DNA from: a virus
Virus record (IMG/VR): IMGVR_UViG_3300042907_000375
Location: 1-25,795 of that record
DNA: 25,795 nt
Reading direction: 5' to 3' (one strand)
Part shown: piece by piece, positions 1 to 8,858 of the stretch
Layout: each line of letters begins with the position of its first letter
Position numbering within the stretch: the stretch's first letter is position 1
The notes under the pieces: generated by a model
Databases searched by the model: none
The model's input: only the letters and a program-made list of their open reading frames with translations
Told to the model about the DNA's origin: nothing
Position numbers and translations under genes: made by a program

Positions 1-454
1 TACAAAACAATATCTTCGGCCTTGCTTCACCGTCAACGAAAGAACGAACATTGGCTAGATCATACTTGGTATAATCAACATACGGCAAGTAGTTTTCTAC
101 TGAACCAAGTTTCATCTTCTTCTTAAAAGTGGTATTGATATCCTCATAGATATCTGCCCACATCTTCATATTAAAGTTGAGTGTGCATTCACCAGTATAC
201 TTATCGAAATAGGAACCAATCCAAGTGTTAACAAACAACATGTCTGGATCTTTTGGACGAAATATCTTCGTCTTATGATCTATTCCTTCAAGTCTGACAG
301 TCTGAATTTCCAGGTCTTCAATCGCTCTAGGATCTTTATTGTGAGCATACATAACCTTTTCTTTGCCAAGATGCTTGATGACCTCGCGCACGAAGGGCTT
401 AGAATGAAATAGATCACCATTATGATAGAAGTTGAAGAAACAAACCTTTGTCAC
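1..454 (-). CDS. Partial glycosyltransferase-like protein (N-terminal 151 residues; runs off the left edge)
   Basis: An open frame of 151 codons runs to the left edge without a stop. It starts with GTG at 454, overlapping the TGA of the gene before it (GTGA), so translation is probably coupled. The protein begins MTKVCFFNFYHNGDLFHSKP, a hydrophobic strand followed by an HNGD-type loop. This resembles the N-terminal half of GT-B-fold glycosyltransferases found in polysaccharide clusters. It is the last visible gene of the glycan module and follows a DUF4254-like gene, a pairing I recall from LPS loci. The donor-binding C-terminal domain lies outside the window, so the enzyme class is an inference. 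The coding call is sound, because the frame is uninterrupted and has phage-like codon use. Confidence 0.7.
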   Translation of the reverse strand, partial: MTKVCFFNFYHNGDLFHSKPFVREVIKHLGKEKVMYAHNKDPRAIEDLEIQTVRLEGIDHKTKIFRPKDPDMLFVNTWIGSYFDKYTGECTLNFNMKMWADIYEDINTTFKKKMKLGSVENYLPYVDYTKYDLANVRSFVDGEARPKILFC

Positions 455-807
455 TGGACGCCCTTATATAGCTTAACAGAATCTTCACGCAAAGATTTGC
501 CGTGTGTAATAGCATCATCAATGATTGCATTCAATGCAGCCACAAGCTTTGGCCTCTTAACCTTGAAACAAATATCGACCTTACGCTTTAAGTCGGCCAG
601 TTCAGCGTCAGACTTTGCTTCCTGCATAGCATCTTCAAGGTGCCATGTGCGAATGTGGAGAATAGCCAGTTTCTCCAATACTTCACCAATGCTGTCTGAT
701 GCAGCATACTCCGGAGGATCAAGCGTCATAAGTTTTTGATCTAGTGTATTGTAAACATGTTCACGGATTACAACATCAAGAATGGTAGCAAGGGTCTTAT
801 TATCCAT
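451..807 (-). CDS. Small helical DUF4254-like protein of the glycan cluster
   Basis: This 118-residue, largely helical protein has no signal peptide or membrane segment. I chose the ATG at 807, which overlaps the previous gene's TGA (TGATG). An AGGAG sits 6 nt upstream, whereas the GTG one codon earlier would be too close to it. The motif ILHIRTWHLEDA, followed by a charged helix with LKRKVD, resembles DUF4254 proteins (QWHLEDI... LKRRID). As I recall, those lie beside glycosyltransferases in LPS gene clusters and have no known biochemical role. The neighbours here fit, with sugar-nucleotide enzymes on one side and a transferase-like gene on the other. Family assignment from memory is moderate; function is unknown. 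Confidence 0.6.
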   Translation of the reverse strand: MDNKTLATILDVVIREHVYNTLDQKLMTLDPPEYAASDSIGEVLEKLAILHIRTWHLEDAMQEAKSDAELADLKRKVDICFKVKRPKLVAALNAIIDDAITHGKSLREDSVKLYKGVQ

Positions 808-1985
808 CACAAACTCCTAATGATATTTTCAAGTATATTCATTTCTCTATCACCAACAAACTGGTTATTACCTATATAGATGCCATTTTCATGAAGAACG
901 TCAACATTGTATGGGCCAGTCTTACATGCGATAGAATATCCTTCCATGTAAGGCTGACGAAGTAAGTTGCCGCCAACGACTGGACGATATTCGATGAAGT
1001 TGTTCTTCAATTTTCTCAGTAATGTTTCCTTGATTAAAGGAGTCTTTGCGATGAGAGGAAAGCAGAATGAGCTATTGCTTTCTTCCGCATAACCTTCACC
1101 TGGCAAATGAAACTTATCAGAGCCATAGACTTTCATGATTTCAATAAATCTACGATAGTTCTTTTGGCGTTGTTCAATAAAGCCATCAAGCCTCTTCAAC
1201 TGCGATAGCCCAAGCACAGCACCAAGCTCAGTATTACGGAAGTTATAACCAGCAGTCACAAACAAAAACTGCGGATCAATCTCAGGATGAGCATCAGCAT
1301 ATGAGTCCGGAACCATCGATACGCGAGACATACCATGTGAACGCTTCATACGCATTAAATCATACAGGGCAAGATTATTGGTACAAACCATGCCGCCTTC
1401 AACAGTTGACATGTGATGACCAAAGTAGAAGCTGAACGTAGAACCGCTCGACTTTGAACCAATTCTATGGCCAAATATATCTTTTGCACCGTGACTTTCA
1501 CACACATCTTCTAGAAAGATAGCTTTTGGAAATAAAGCTCTAAGTGCAAAAGTAGGAGCAGGAAGACCAAGAAGATGTGTCGTGAACACAATATCAATCT
1601 TATGCTTATCCGCAATCTCAGCAGCATTTTTCAAATCAAAGCTATAATCATATAAATTGATATCACAGAAGATTGGTTCCATACCAAGTTGCATTACAGG
1701 ATTGATATTGGTTACCCACGTACACGCGGGCACGAGGACCTTGATCTTCTTCTTGTCCTTGAAGTAAAGTTCTTTAACAGCATCAAGCAACAGAAAGTTG
1801 GCGGTACTTCCTGAAGTAACAAATAGAGAATGCTTAACGTCAAGCCAATCTGACCAAGCTTCTTCAAACTGTTCTACTTTTCTACCTTGAGTAAAGCGAT
1901 CAGCAGTCATCACAAACTTAGCCAACTTCCATCGGTCACACCATGTCAGTGTGTCCTTCATTAACGGCCAATCATACCCGATCAT
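807..1985 (-). CDS. colD: ColD-like GDP-4-keto-6-deoxymannose 3-dehydratase (PMP-dependent, DegT/AHBA family)
   Basis: This 392-residue protein has the fold type I aminotransferase layout of the DegT/DnrJ/EryC1/StrS family. It has a T-SGSTAN cofactor-phosphate motif near residue 58, EDVCESHGA near 159-167 with the cofactor-contacting Asp, and GYNFRNTELGAVLGLSQLKR. The position that carries the Schiff-base Lys in aminotransferases is His190 here (FYFGHHMSTVEGGM; codon 1418-1416). Lys-to-His is the hallmark of the 3-dehydratases ColD and RfbH/E1. The C-terminal RPVVGGNLLRQP also matches that group, and E. coli ColD has about the same length (388). Expected reaction: removal of the C3 hydroxyl from GDP-4-keto-6-deoxymannose with PMP and glutamate. 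An upstream in-frame ATG at 2015 exists, but the ATG at 1985 has AGAGG just before it and overlaps the previous gene by only 14 nt. Confidence 0.85.
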   Translation of the reverse strand: MIGYDWPLMKDTLTWCDRWKLAKFVMTADRFTQGRKVEQFEEAWSDWLDVKHSLFVTSGSTANFLLLDAVKELYFKDKKKIKVLVPACTWVTNINPVMQLGMEPIFCDINLYDYSFDLKNAAEIADKHKIDIVFTTHLLGLPAPTFALRALFPKAIFLEDVCESHGAKDIFGHRIGSKSSGSTFSFYFGHHMSTVEGGMVCTNNLALYDLMRMKRSHGMSRVSMVPDSYADAHPEIDPQFLFVTAGYNFRNTELGAVLGLSQLKRLDGFIEQRQKNYRRFIEIMKVYGSDKFHLPGEGYAEESNSSFCFPLIAKTPLIKETLLRKLKNNFIEYRPVVGGNLLRQPYMEGYSIACKTGPYNVDVLHENGIYIGNNQFVGDREMNILENIIRSL

Positions 1986-2907
1986 ATGTACCTCTATTCT
2001 CCATGAACCAATCAATCGTGGTCTTTAGACCATCTTCAAGCGAAGTCTTTGCTTTCCAGCCAAGTGCATCCATCTTGCTAGTATCTAGGGCGCGCCGTGG
2101 TGTACCATTTGGCTGTGCAGTATCCCAGATGATTTCGCCTTTGTATCCAACAAGATCAGCGATCAACTCTGACAGATACCGAATTGACACTTCACGATTG
2201 GGACCAATGTTTATAGGTTTAGTATCGTTGTGATTATTCATCAAGAATATTAGTCCGTCAGCCAAATCATCGGCAAAAAGAAACTCTCGCGTAGGCGTGC
2301 CGTCACCAAAGCATACTACACGGGACAAACCCTTTTCTTTCGCGTCGATAAATCGATTGATGAATGCAGGAATAACATGACATTCATTCAGTCTAAAGTT
2401 ATCGAAAATGCCATAAAGATTATTTGGCATGACGGAAACAGTTTGCATACCATACTGTTCAGTATACTTCTGGCACATGGTAAGACCGGCAATCTTCGCT
2501 AGAGCATAACCAATGTTAGTCTCTTCTAGCGGGCCAGTCATTAAGTATTCTTCTTTGATCGGCACAGGCGCATGTTTAGGATAGATACACGCTGTACCAA
2601 GGAACATCAGCTTCTTGGTGCCATAGACACGGGCCGAGTCAATTACGTTTGTCTGTATCAATAGATTGTCACGAATGAAATCGGCTGGGAAAGCTTTGTT
2701 GAATCCAATACCACCAACCTTCGCAGCCGCAAGAAACACATAATCTGGCTTTTCGTGATAAAAATATTCGCTGACTGATTGTTGACTTCTCAGGTCGATA
2801 TCAGTCGTTACAATATTCGTATAACCCTGTGCCTGTAACTGACGAGTGAGTGCAGTGCCTACTAAACCCTTGTGACCTGCCACATAAATTTTACTATTAC
2901 TGTCCAT
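1972..2907 (-). CDS. fcl: GDP-L-fucose synthase / ColC-type epimerase-reductase
   Basis: This 311-residue short-chain dehydrogenase acts on GDP-4-keto-6-deoxy sugars. The NADPH-binding glycine motif GHKGLVG is at 11-17 and the catalytic Tyr134-x3-Lys138 is in YALAK. The two epimerisation residues are present: Cys107 in [14 protein letters not shown] and His177 in NECHVIP. Thr105 replaces the usual Ser. Lengths and motifs fit Fcl/WcaG (about 320 residues). ColC, which epimerises C5 and reduces C4 in the last step to GDP-L-colitose, uses the same catalytic set and cannot be told apart by motif. A ColD-like gene directly downstream makes the ColC role plausible. The ATG at 2907 overlaps the gmd stop by 11 nt, with a GAGG rather far upstream (12 nt). 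Confidence 0.9.
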   Translation of the reverse strand: MDSNSKIYVAGHKGLVGTALTRQLQAQGYTNIVTTDIDLRSQQSVSEYFYHEKPDYVFLAAAKVGGIGFNKAFPADFIRDNLLIQTNVIDSARVYGTKKLMFLGTACIYPKHAPVPIKEEYLMTGPLEETNIGYALAKIAGLTMCQKYTEQYGMQTVSVMPNNLYGIFDNFRLNECHVIPAFINRFIDAKEKGLSRVVCFGDGTPTREFLFADDLADGLIFLMNNHNDTKPINIGPNREVSIRYLSELIADLVGYKGEIIWDTAQPNGTPRRALDTSKMDALGWKAKTSLEDGLKTTIDWFMENRGTYDRV

Positions 2908-3898
2908 TGATACACATATCCTCTACTAGCTTTTCAAATGTAAACTGTGGTCTCCAGCCAAGCTTCTTCTTAGCTTTTGATGGATCACCAAGCAATGTTT
3001 CAACTTCAGCAGGACGGAAGTATTTCTCATTCACGCGAATACGAACCATACCGTTCTGATCAACACCGACTTCATTTAGGCCTTCGCCTTCCCATGTGAT
3101 ACGCATACCAAAGTATGGCGCAGCAGTCTCAACAAACTGCTTAACTGAATATTGTTCGCCTGTTGCAATCACATAATCATCTGGCTCTGGTTCTTGTAGC
3201 ATTAGCCACATAGCCTCAACAAAGTCTTTAGCATGACCCCAATCTCTCTTCGCATTGAGATTGCCGAGTTCCACACTCTGCTGATAGCCCATGCTAATAC
3301 GAGATAGAGCCTGCACAATCTTTCTTGTTACGAATGTTTCACCACGACGAGGAGATTCATGATTGAATAGAATGCCAGATGAGCAATGCATTCCATAAGA
3401 CTCACGATAGTTCTTTACAATCCAATATCCATATAACTTTGCAACACCATACGGTGAGCGTGGATAGAATGGTGTTGTTTCACTCTGCGGAGTTTGTTGC
3501 ACAAGACCATAAAGTTCAGATGTAGAAGCTTGATAGATGCGAACATCTTTTTCCATACCGAGAAGACGAACAGCTTCAAGCACACGAAGAGTGCCGAGAG
3601 CATCAACCTGCCCTGTGTATTCTGGAATCTCGAATGATACCTTCACATGTGACTGTGCTCCGAGATTATAAATCTCAGTTGGCTTAATTTCTTGGATTAA
3701 ACGAATGAGAGATGAACCGTCTGTCAAATCTCCATAGTGTAGTTTAATGCGAGGATAGATATGATCAATGCGATCAGTATTGATAGAAGATGATCGGCGA
3801 ATAATACCATGCACTTCATATCCTTTTTCAAGAAGCAATTCGGCCAAATAAGAGCCGTCTTGTCCTGTAATACCTGTAATTAATGCCACAAATCTCAT
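2897..3898 (-). CDS. gmd: GDP-mannose 4,6-dehydratase
   Basis: This enzyme converts GDP-D-mannose to GDP-4-keto-6-deoxy-D-mannose, the common precursor of GDP-L-fucose, GDP-perosamine, GDP-rhamnose and GDP-colitose. The 333 residues carry the extended-SDR glycine motif GITGQDG (9-15), STSELYG with catalytic Thr126 and Glu128, and SPYGVAK with Tyr150 and Lys154. The family block [17 protein letters not shown] follows, with the substrate-binding C-terminal region after it. It looks complete and active. Start: the ATG at 3898 overlaps the preceding TGA (ATGA), with TTGAGGGA upstream as ribosome binding site. No GDP-mannose-producing enzyme (ManA, ManB or ManC) is in the window, so the substrate is presumably taken from the host pool. 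Confidence 0.95.
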   Translation of the reverse strand: MRFVALITGITGQDGSYLAELLLEKGYEVHGIIRRSSSINTDRIDHIYPRIKLHYGDLTDGSSLIRLIQEIKPTEIYNLGAQSHVKVSFEIPEYTGQVDALGTLRVLEAVRLLGMEKDVRIYQASTSELYGLVQQTPQSETTPFYPRSPYGVAKLYGYWIVKNYRESYGMHCSSGILFNHESPRRGETFVTRKIVQALSRISMGYQQSVELGNLNAKRDWGHAKDFVEAMWLMLQEPEPDDYVIATGEQYSVKQFVETAAPYFGMRITWEGEGLNEVGVDQNGMVRIRVNEKYFRPAEVETLLGDPSKAKKKLGWRPQFTFEKLVEDMCINGQ

Positions 3899-4929
3899 AG
3901 AAAATCCCTCAAATTATCATTGTCACGTTGTATATTTATTGCTTCCGCGCGCGGGTACGGATTAGACTTGTTATAGTCATTAATCAGGATGCGCTTACTA
4001 TTATGTAGGCCCATGCACAGGTTGTAGTTCGAGAACCCTAGCGACCATAGAGTTTTGTGTGTCTGTTCTTCATACTCACCTGGTCGGGCTGTAGTGAAAA
4101 TAATCTGGCATCCCTTATCATGATATTCTTTCACTCTCTTAACATTTTCCACAAGGGGAATAGCATCATGATTATATGAATAGTTACCGTAACGAGACTG
4201 AGCCTTGATTAGAGTGCCGTCAATATCACAGAACAGAACTGGCATATCATTATACTTATGCCAATCATCAGCAGTACCAACATCAATATAATTGCTTACA
4301 TCTTTCTTTGTGAAGAGTCCACCGTTGGCTAGTGTATATTGAATAACATGTGAAACAAATAACTCACCGTCACGATTGCTGATTGCATCATATGCTGTGA
4401 GATAGTCTTTAGCAGACTCGAAACGATAAGCACCAACACAGAAGGAATCAGATACCACTTTCTTCTCAATGATATCGGTAATTACATTCTGATCATTATA
4501 CTTCACAAAGCTCTTAGATGCAAGTTTATTCAACGTCTCATGATCTGAAATATTGGAGGTGCAAACATAGTTACCACCACTCACTTTATGATCAAAGAAC
4601 GAATCGCAGTCCTTCACAAGGATAGAAAAGTCATCTTTCTTGATTTGCTTGATATCATTGATTGCAATCTTGACAGTCTCAGCAGGGCCGCGAGTTGGCT
4701 TCGGCAGAATAACAATGAAAGCACCAGGCAGTTCATTACGAACAAACTCCAGTGCATTATACTTCTCAACATGTTCCTGTAGAATGACAACAGTAATATC
4801 ATGCTTGCCGATGTAAGGCTCAACCGCCTTCACAAGCATCATCTTGTTATCATATCCGAAATGCAGATACTTCGGCTTTACATTTGGAAATCTGGTAGAA
4901 AGACCAGCGGCTGGTACAATCACTTCCAT
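3895..4929 (-). CDS. Bifunctional nucleotidyltransferase-HAD phosphatase fusion
   Basis: This 344-residue protein has two domains. Residues 1 to about 228 form a sugar-phosphate nucleotidyltransferase. It opens with [20 protein letters not shown], the nucleotide-binding loop with its Lys. A DCDSFF acidic motif near residue 108 stands where the family has its metal Asp, and the domain closes with [13 protein letters not shown]. From about residue 230 a HAD domain follows: [10 protein letters not shown] (DxDGT nucleophile motif), FTTARP (motif II Thr region) and [15 protein letters not shown] (motif with terminal acidic pair). The HAD part recalls the EcbF/BcbF-type capsule phosphatases. It lies between a kinase-like gene and gmd, with short overlaps on both sides. 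Kinase, nucleotidyltransferase and phosphatase together could make an NDP-activated sugar or head group; the substrate is not evident. Confidence 0.85.
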   Translation of the reverse strand: MEVIVPAAGLSTRFPNVKPKYLHFGYDNKMMLVKAVEPYIGKHDITVVILQEHVEKYNALEFVRNELPGAFIVILPKPTRGPAETVKIAINDIKQIKKDDFSILVKDCDSFFDHKVSGGNYVCTSNISDHETLNKLASKSFVKYNDQNVITDIIEKKVVSDSFCVGAYRFESAKDYLTAYDAISNRDGELFVSHVIQYTLANGGLFTKKDVSNYIDVGTADDWHKYNDMPVLFCDIDGTLIKAQSRYGNYSYNHDAIPLVENVKRVKEYHDKGCQIIFTTARPGEYEEQTHKTLWSLGFSNYNLCMGLHNSKRILINDYNKSNPYPRAEAINIQRDNDNLRDFL

Positions 4930-5660
4930 AGTCTGTTAATCTCCTTCATAATAAAATCATATTCTAGCGAATCTTTCTCGCAGTGTAAATAGACACGAAG
5001 CAGCATGAGTATCAGAAGATAATCATCATTTGCAATTGGAAACTTACTGAGAACGTGTTCCTGAATGTTCAGCAACTTTACATCAAGCATGACAGGATCA
5101 CGACGAAGAAACCACTTGCACTCCAAATCTTGTCTCAGCTTCGCAATATCAAACACCCAGGAATCATACTTCAACGTCACAGCATCAATGAAATAGAAAC
5201 GACCTGAAGTATCATGGATAATGTTTTCTAGTGTCATATCTCCATGATATACCGACTTGGGTAATATCTTAGGCAGTTTGTCAATCAACTCTTCTTTGGT
5301 GAATGGAAACATACCATCTTCTATCCATGATAACATCTCATGGTACACGTTAGTATAGTCTTTGTCAACACTTTTCGATGCGAACATTGACAATGTGTTC
5401 ACTAAAAACTCTCTGAGGTCTTTGATCGAATTGTTAAGAAGATAGTTTCTCATATCTGTTCCATGAATATACTCCATGTCCAGAATTGTTCCATCATAGT
5501 GATAGATTTTAGGAACGTCAACATAACCAAGAAGTGCAGTCAATCTTTCATAGTTGCGATCAACATTCTCTATCTTGCGAACAAACATATGGTCTTCTGA
5601 CTGCATTAAGGCCACAGTCGAACCAGAATGCCCTTTGAGTTTCTTTAAGAGTTTTTCCAT
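4920..5660 (-). CDS. APH/choline-kinase-fold phosphotransferase
   Basis: This 246-residue protein has the kinase catalytic motif of the aminoglycoside phosphotransferase/choline kinase superfamily. VYHGDMTLEN holds the Brenner-type HGD-x4-N with catalytic Asp and metal-binding Asn, and FYFIDAV supplies the second metal Asp. SWVFDIAKLRQDL resembles the helix that follows in small-molecule kinases. The N-terminal lobe is short, with a likely Lys in MFVRKIEN. It probably phosphorylates a sugar or small alcohol that the downstream nucleotidyltransferase then activates, an arrangement reminiscent of licA-licC. The acceptor is not recognisable. The ATG at 5660 overlaps the previous gene by 16 nt, and its own stop overlaps the next start. 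Confidence 0.8.
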   Translation of the reverse strand: MEKLLKKLKGHSGSTVALMQSEDHMFVRKIENVDRNYERLTALLGYVDVPKIYHYDGTILDMEYIHGTDMRNYLLNNSIKDLREFLVNTLSMFASKSVDKDYTNVYHEMLSWIEDGMFPFTKEELIDKLPKILPKSVYHGDMTLENIIHDTSGRFYFIDAVTLKYDSWVFDIAKLRQDLECKWFLRRDPVMLDVKLLNIQEHVLSKFPIANDDYLLILMLLRVYLHCEKDSLEYDFIMKEINRLWK

Positions 5661-6349
5661 AGATCCATGTCATCACGAATAAGCGAATGAGGAGTGCCGT
5701 TGTATTTGCCTGGTGGAAATGGATTATTCATATCAACATAAACAAGTCTTTCGCCAACCAGCCCATATCTATGTAGATTCGCTCTCATCATATCTTCACC
5801 GATCATAGCACAGCCTGCATTATAATAATGATCCATATGTAGATATGTAGACATATAGTCTGTCATAACATGATTACTACCAAATGCAAACTGATCATTG
5901 CCAAAGTCTCTGAGTGGCGTCATGCGGCAGTTTGGAATATAGAGTTTGTTTCTGTCTAGATGATCGAAAGGTAAAACACCATTTAGAGCATAGTCAAATC
6001 TTGTCTTCACAATCCAATCATATCTGCTATGCAGCAATTCATGATTCGTCTTCAGCATCAAGGCTTGAAACGTCGAATAGAACATAGACACTGTTGCATG
6101 TGGCGGCCAGCCCTTAGCGTCTGGTGTATTCGTATACTTGCTATCATAGAATGATTTTGATAAGGCATTCTCTGCTTTCCATTCGACAGGTTTATACAAA
6201 TCAATCACATCTGTAGTGCGATAGACTTTATTATGCCATGTATGAATGAAGATATCACAATCATAATGATCAAGTAGATTGCGCTTGAGGTATTCGTATC
6301 CCTGCGCGTAGGCGCGTGGCTGACCATAAATGCAAACCGCAATCTTCAT
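5645..6349 (-). CDS. Putative glycosyltransferase-like protein (YGQPR type)
   Basis: This 234-residue protein opens with MKIAVCIYGQPRAYAQGY and DIFIHTWHNK, a Rossmann-like start I associate with uncharacterised proteins in capsule clusters and T4-like marine phages. YDWIVKTRFDYAL near residue 115 may be the equivalent of a GT-A acidic motif (RFD), and GEDMM near residue 180 could be a second acidic site. No transmembrane segment is seen. The ATG at 6349 overlaps the TGA of the GT10 gene (ATGA), with GGGAG 7 nt upstream. Position among transferases and sugar-nucleotide genes supports a role in glycan assembly. A sugar-transfer reaction is inferred, not shown by an unambiguous family motif. Confidence 0.7.
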   Translation of the reverse strand: MKIAVCIYGQPRAYAQGYEYLKRNLLDHYDCDIFIHTWHNKVYRTTDVIDLYKPVEWKAENALSKSFYDSKYTNTPDAKGWPPHATVSMFYSTFQALMLKTNHELLHSRYDWIVKTRFDYALNGVLPFDHLDRNKLYIPNCRMTPLRDFGNDQFAFGSNHVMTDYMSTYLHMDHYYNAGCAMIGEDMMRANLHRYGLVGERLVYVDMNNPFPPGKYNGTPHSLIRDDMDLWKNS

Positions 6350-7224
6350 GAACGAACTCCCTTATATACACTCTCTAAGAACCATTGATTAAAACGATCT
6401 AGATCCCAGTTTCTCAATAGTGATTTTCTAGGAAGAGCTTCGACATTTGCCATCATTTCCCATTCGCGCATATCTAGATCGACCTCAATGATAGCATCAA
6501 TGAAGTTATTATCTGACACATAATTGTGACGGGAAATATATGTACCTTCTTCAAAATCTAATGCTACAGTCGGTGAACCCCAATAGATCGGTACGGTCTT
6601 AGCAATAAAGCCATGCATGATCTTCTCGGTGCAGTAACCGGGCCATGAGCTATTCTCAAAGCACAATGAGAAACGACACTGACGAAAGAAATCAATCTTA
6701 GACTGCACATCTCTAGGCAGAACACCACCAATGTTATTGAACAATGGACCGCCAGACATGACTGGCTTATATTCGTTCAACATGTGGAATATCTTATTAC
6801 GATATTCCCCATTTGGATTGGCTGCTACGAAGCCGCAGAACCATGCCTTATCATCATACTTTACATATTCTCTAGGCAGATTCAACATATCAGGCACACC
6901 ATTCTTTGTCTGCACCCAGTTGTCCAATACGTATAGAGGCAGACGATAGAACTGAGATCCATCTAGATGATCGAACGAGATTGCATGATGAGCTTCATAA
7001 TGATATGGTCGTCTATTCTCACCAGTGAAGAAAATCTTGACCACTTTATTAGGATCAAAGTTCTTGTTATTCTGACCATATGTTTCATCAGCGAAGATGA
7101 GGTAGTCGGGATTGGCATCATCCCGAACCACTTCAAATGCATGTGAAAGAGTATCCATGAAGAATGTATCCATGGTATTATAGTAGTCTGTGAATCCAAG
7201 CTTGAGCTTTGGCTTAGTCATCAT
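6346..7224 (-). CDS. GT10 family (alpha-1,3-fucosyltransferase-like) glycosyltransferase
   Basis: This 292-residue protein carries the diagnostic GT10 blocks. FFTGENRRPYHYEAHHAISF is near residues 65-84, FRLPLYV-like YRLPLYVLDNW follows, and the C-terminal motif FENSSWPGYCTEK (189-201) leads on to VPIYWGSPTVALDF. In Helicobacter and eukaryotic enzymes this region (FEN...TEK...PVYWG) binds GDP-L-fucose. A GDP-fucose or GDP-colitose pathway encoded just downstream gives the donor, so donor and transferase agree. Start: an ATG at 7296 would overlap the previous gene by 83 nt, while the ATG at 7224 overlaps by 11 nt and has AGGG 6 nt upstream; the ATG at 7221 is equally possible. The acceptor is unknown. 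Confidence 0.88.
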   Translation of the reverse strand: MMTKPKLKLGFTDYYNTMDTFFMDTLSHAFEVVRDDANPDYLIFADETYGQNNKNFDPNKVVKIFFTGENRRPYHYEAHHAISFDHLDGSQFYRLPLYVLDNWVQTKNGVPDMLNLPREYVKYDDKAWFCGFVAANPNGEYRNKIFHMLNEYKPVMSGGPLFNNIGGVLPRDVQSKIDFFRQCRFSLCFENSSWPGYCTEKIMHGFIAKTVPIYWGSPTVALDFEEGTYISRHNYVSDNNFIDAIIEVDLDMREWEMMANVEALPRKSLLRNWDLDRFNQWFLESVYKGVRS

Positions 7225-8107
7225 ACTTGGCCCTGATCTTATCAGCCAGGCCTGATACGCGATCATACTGGTGAACAATGCGGAATGGAATACCATCGCT
7301 ATTGCTTACAATGCCGTCATCATCGATAGTGGGTTGATTGCAAAGATACTTGGTCTGATACATAAGCTGTGCAGTCGGATCGTTGTTCTGACCAATGTCA
7401 CCTGCTCCAGATGCAATAGCACCAAGAGTTGTACCAAGATTGACTGCCCAACCAGAATCATTACTGGTGAATAGTGTTTGATCTTTGAAGATACCCATAT
7501 TGAGCAAGAAGTTATATACGGCCTGATCAACAATTGAAATAGGGCGATTGACACTCAATTGTAGTAAGAGATGGACCAAGTCGCGCACAATGTCGTGCTT
7601 GCCTGCAATTACGCCGACATTATTGATTTCATTATCCTTCATCTGATTGTGGAAGAAAGGTCCAAAAGCCTGTAGATAATTGTTGTTACCCCAAGGTTCG
7701 TCCTTATACTTCAGGCCTTCGCCTGCTGCGATAAGTTCTGGAGACTTATCTTCTGACCGCAAGAAAGTCTGAGGATTCATCTGAAAGACAACATCACGAA
7801 CATCGGTAGCGATCACATAGTCATACTTCTCTTTTGCTTCATTGAGAACATTCCAGATATGAAAGAAGCGTTCAACATGAGGCGGCATCTGGCTGTTAGA
7901 AGTATAATTGCCCTCTTCATCTTTCTGGCCATATGCAAGAATACTAACACCCTTTTCTGCGATCTTACCAAGCTCTTGAATTGTAATATTGGTTGTGACA
8001 AGCATGATATCGCCATCGAATCCACTTCTCTGAATAGAATTGATCCAATACTTGATATCGTCATACTTGTATCCTGAGGCGCCGCCAATAATTAGGTCTT
8101 TAGCCAT
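7214..8107 (-). CDS. GT-A type glycosyltransferase with TDVRDVVF motif
   Basis: This 297-residue soluble protein begins KDLIIGGASGYKYDDIKYWI and has a central acidic motif, YDYVIATDVRDVVFQMNP (about 95-112), that looks like the DxD-type metal/nucleotide-sugar site of GT-A enzymes. NNVGVIAGKHDIV and SIVDQAVYNFLL follow in the order seen in such transferases. The C-terminal IVHQYDR may supply the late His. It sits between a GT2 and a GT10 gene. The ATG at 8107 has GGAG 7 nt before it and overlaps the GT2 stop by 16 nt. Donor and acceptor are not predictable. Confidence 0.78.
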   Translation of the reverse strand: MAKDLIIGGASGYKYDDIKYWINSIQRSGFDGDIMLVTTNITIQELGKIAEKGVSILAYGQKDEEGNYTSNSQMPPHVERFFHIWNVLNEAKEKYDYVIATDVRDVVFQMNPQTFLRSEDKSPELIAAGEGLKYKDEPWGNNNYLQAFGPFFHNQMKDNEINNVGVIAGKHDIVRDLVHLLLQLSVNRPISIVDQAVYNFLLNMGIFKDQTLFTSNDSGWAVNLGTTLGAIASGAGDIGQNNDPTAQLMYQTKYLCNQPTIDDDGIVSNSDGIPFRIVHQYDRVSGLADKIRAKYDD

Positions 8108-8844
8108 GGTAATTCTCCATTATAATTGTTGAGTTGTTCTGCATTACCCTTGATGAAGAAGTCGGCATCAACCGAACCAGGATTTCCATCTAGACGATAG
8201 CAAAGAGTGTGTTTACGATTTGTATCCCACTTTGGATTTTGTGGTAATACGCTATACAGATATCTACGATCACCGCCCCAACCAGAATGCCAGAGATGAC
8301 AAGTATTCTGCAAGAACTTTCTTTCAAAAGCGAATGAAGATGTATCTACAAGATATTGGGGATCGTTGTGTGTGAAATAGATTGGCCACTTGCCAAGAGC
8401 TTCACAGTTGTCTTCCGCAACAAAAGACTTGTCGGGATTATAAATCTTGCGGAGAGAATGTGCGAAGTCATTACCGCGATCAAGTACTTCGACAAGAGAA
8501 GACACATGATCTGGTTCATACCAATTGTCTTCATCAAGAAAGAAGATATAGTCGGCATTAAGGAGATGAGGAACACCAGCATAGATTCTGTGACCGTAGA
8601 AATCGCCGCCGCTTTTACCTGTATTCCAAGGCAAGAACATAAACTCTAGATTCCAGTTATCTTTATCTTGATGCACAAGATTTTGATTGAATGCTTTGAG
8701 ATATTCTTTAGCGCCGTCAATGACGAGAAGATGTGTGAGATTTTTATATGTCTGATTGGCAACGCTCTCAACAGCATCGGCTAATTTGGGAGAACCGATA
8801 GTAGGTGTGACAACGACCACTGACTTTTCAATAACAAGCTTCAT
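8092..8844 (-). CDS. GT2 family glycosyltransferase
   Basis: This 250-residue single-domain GT-A enzyme starts SVVVVTPTIGSPKLADAVES and VANQTYKNLTHLLVIDGA, the usual GT2 opening. The metal-binding motif is DYIFFLDEDNWYEPDHV, and a C-terminal WHSGWGGDRRYL may form the acceptor site. No membrane helix is present. The in-frame ATG at 8904 would lie across the terminator preceding the gene. The ATG at 8844 has AGG 6 nt upstream and is preferred. It is the first gene of the glycan module, immediately after the pstS terminator and a candidate late promoter. Transfer of a sugar to a phage or host surface molecule is inferred. Confidence 0.88.
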   Translation of the reverse strand: MKLVIEKSVVVVTPTIGSPKLADAVESVANQTYKNLTHLLVIDGAKEYLKAFNQNLVHQDKDNWNLEFMFLPWNTGKSGGDFYGHRIYAGVPHLLNADYIFFLDEDNWYEPDHVSSLVEVLDRGNDFAHSLRKIYNPDKSFVAEDNCEALGKWPIYFTHNDPQYLVDTSSFAFERKFLQNTCHLWHSGWGGDRRYLYSVLPQNPKWDTNRKHTLCYRLDGNPGSVDADFFIKGNAEQLNNYNGELPWLKT

Positions 8845-8858
8845 GATATACCTATAAT

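Noticed and set aside
3933-3940. AATAAATA on the minus strand 35 nt before gmd, similar to T4-like late promoters
   Set aside because: A single hit inside a coding region; no second copy with similar spacing was seen, so chance is likely.
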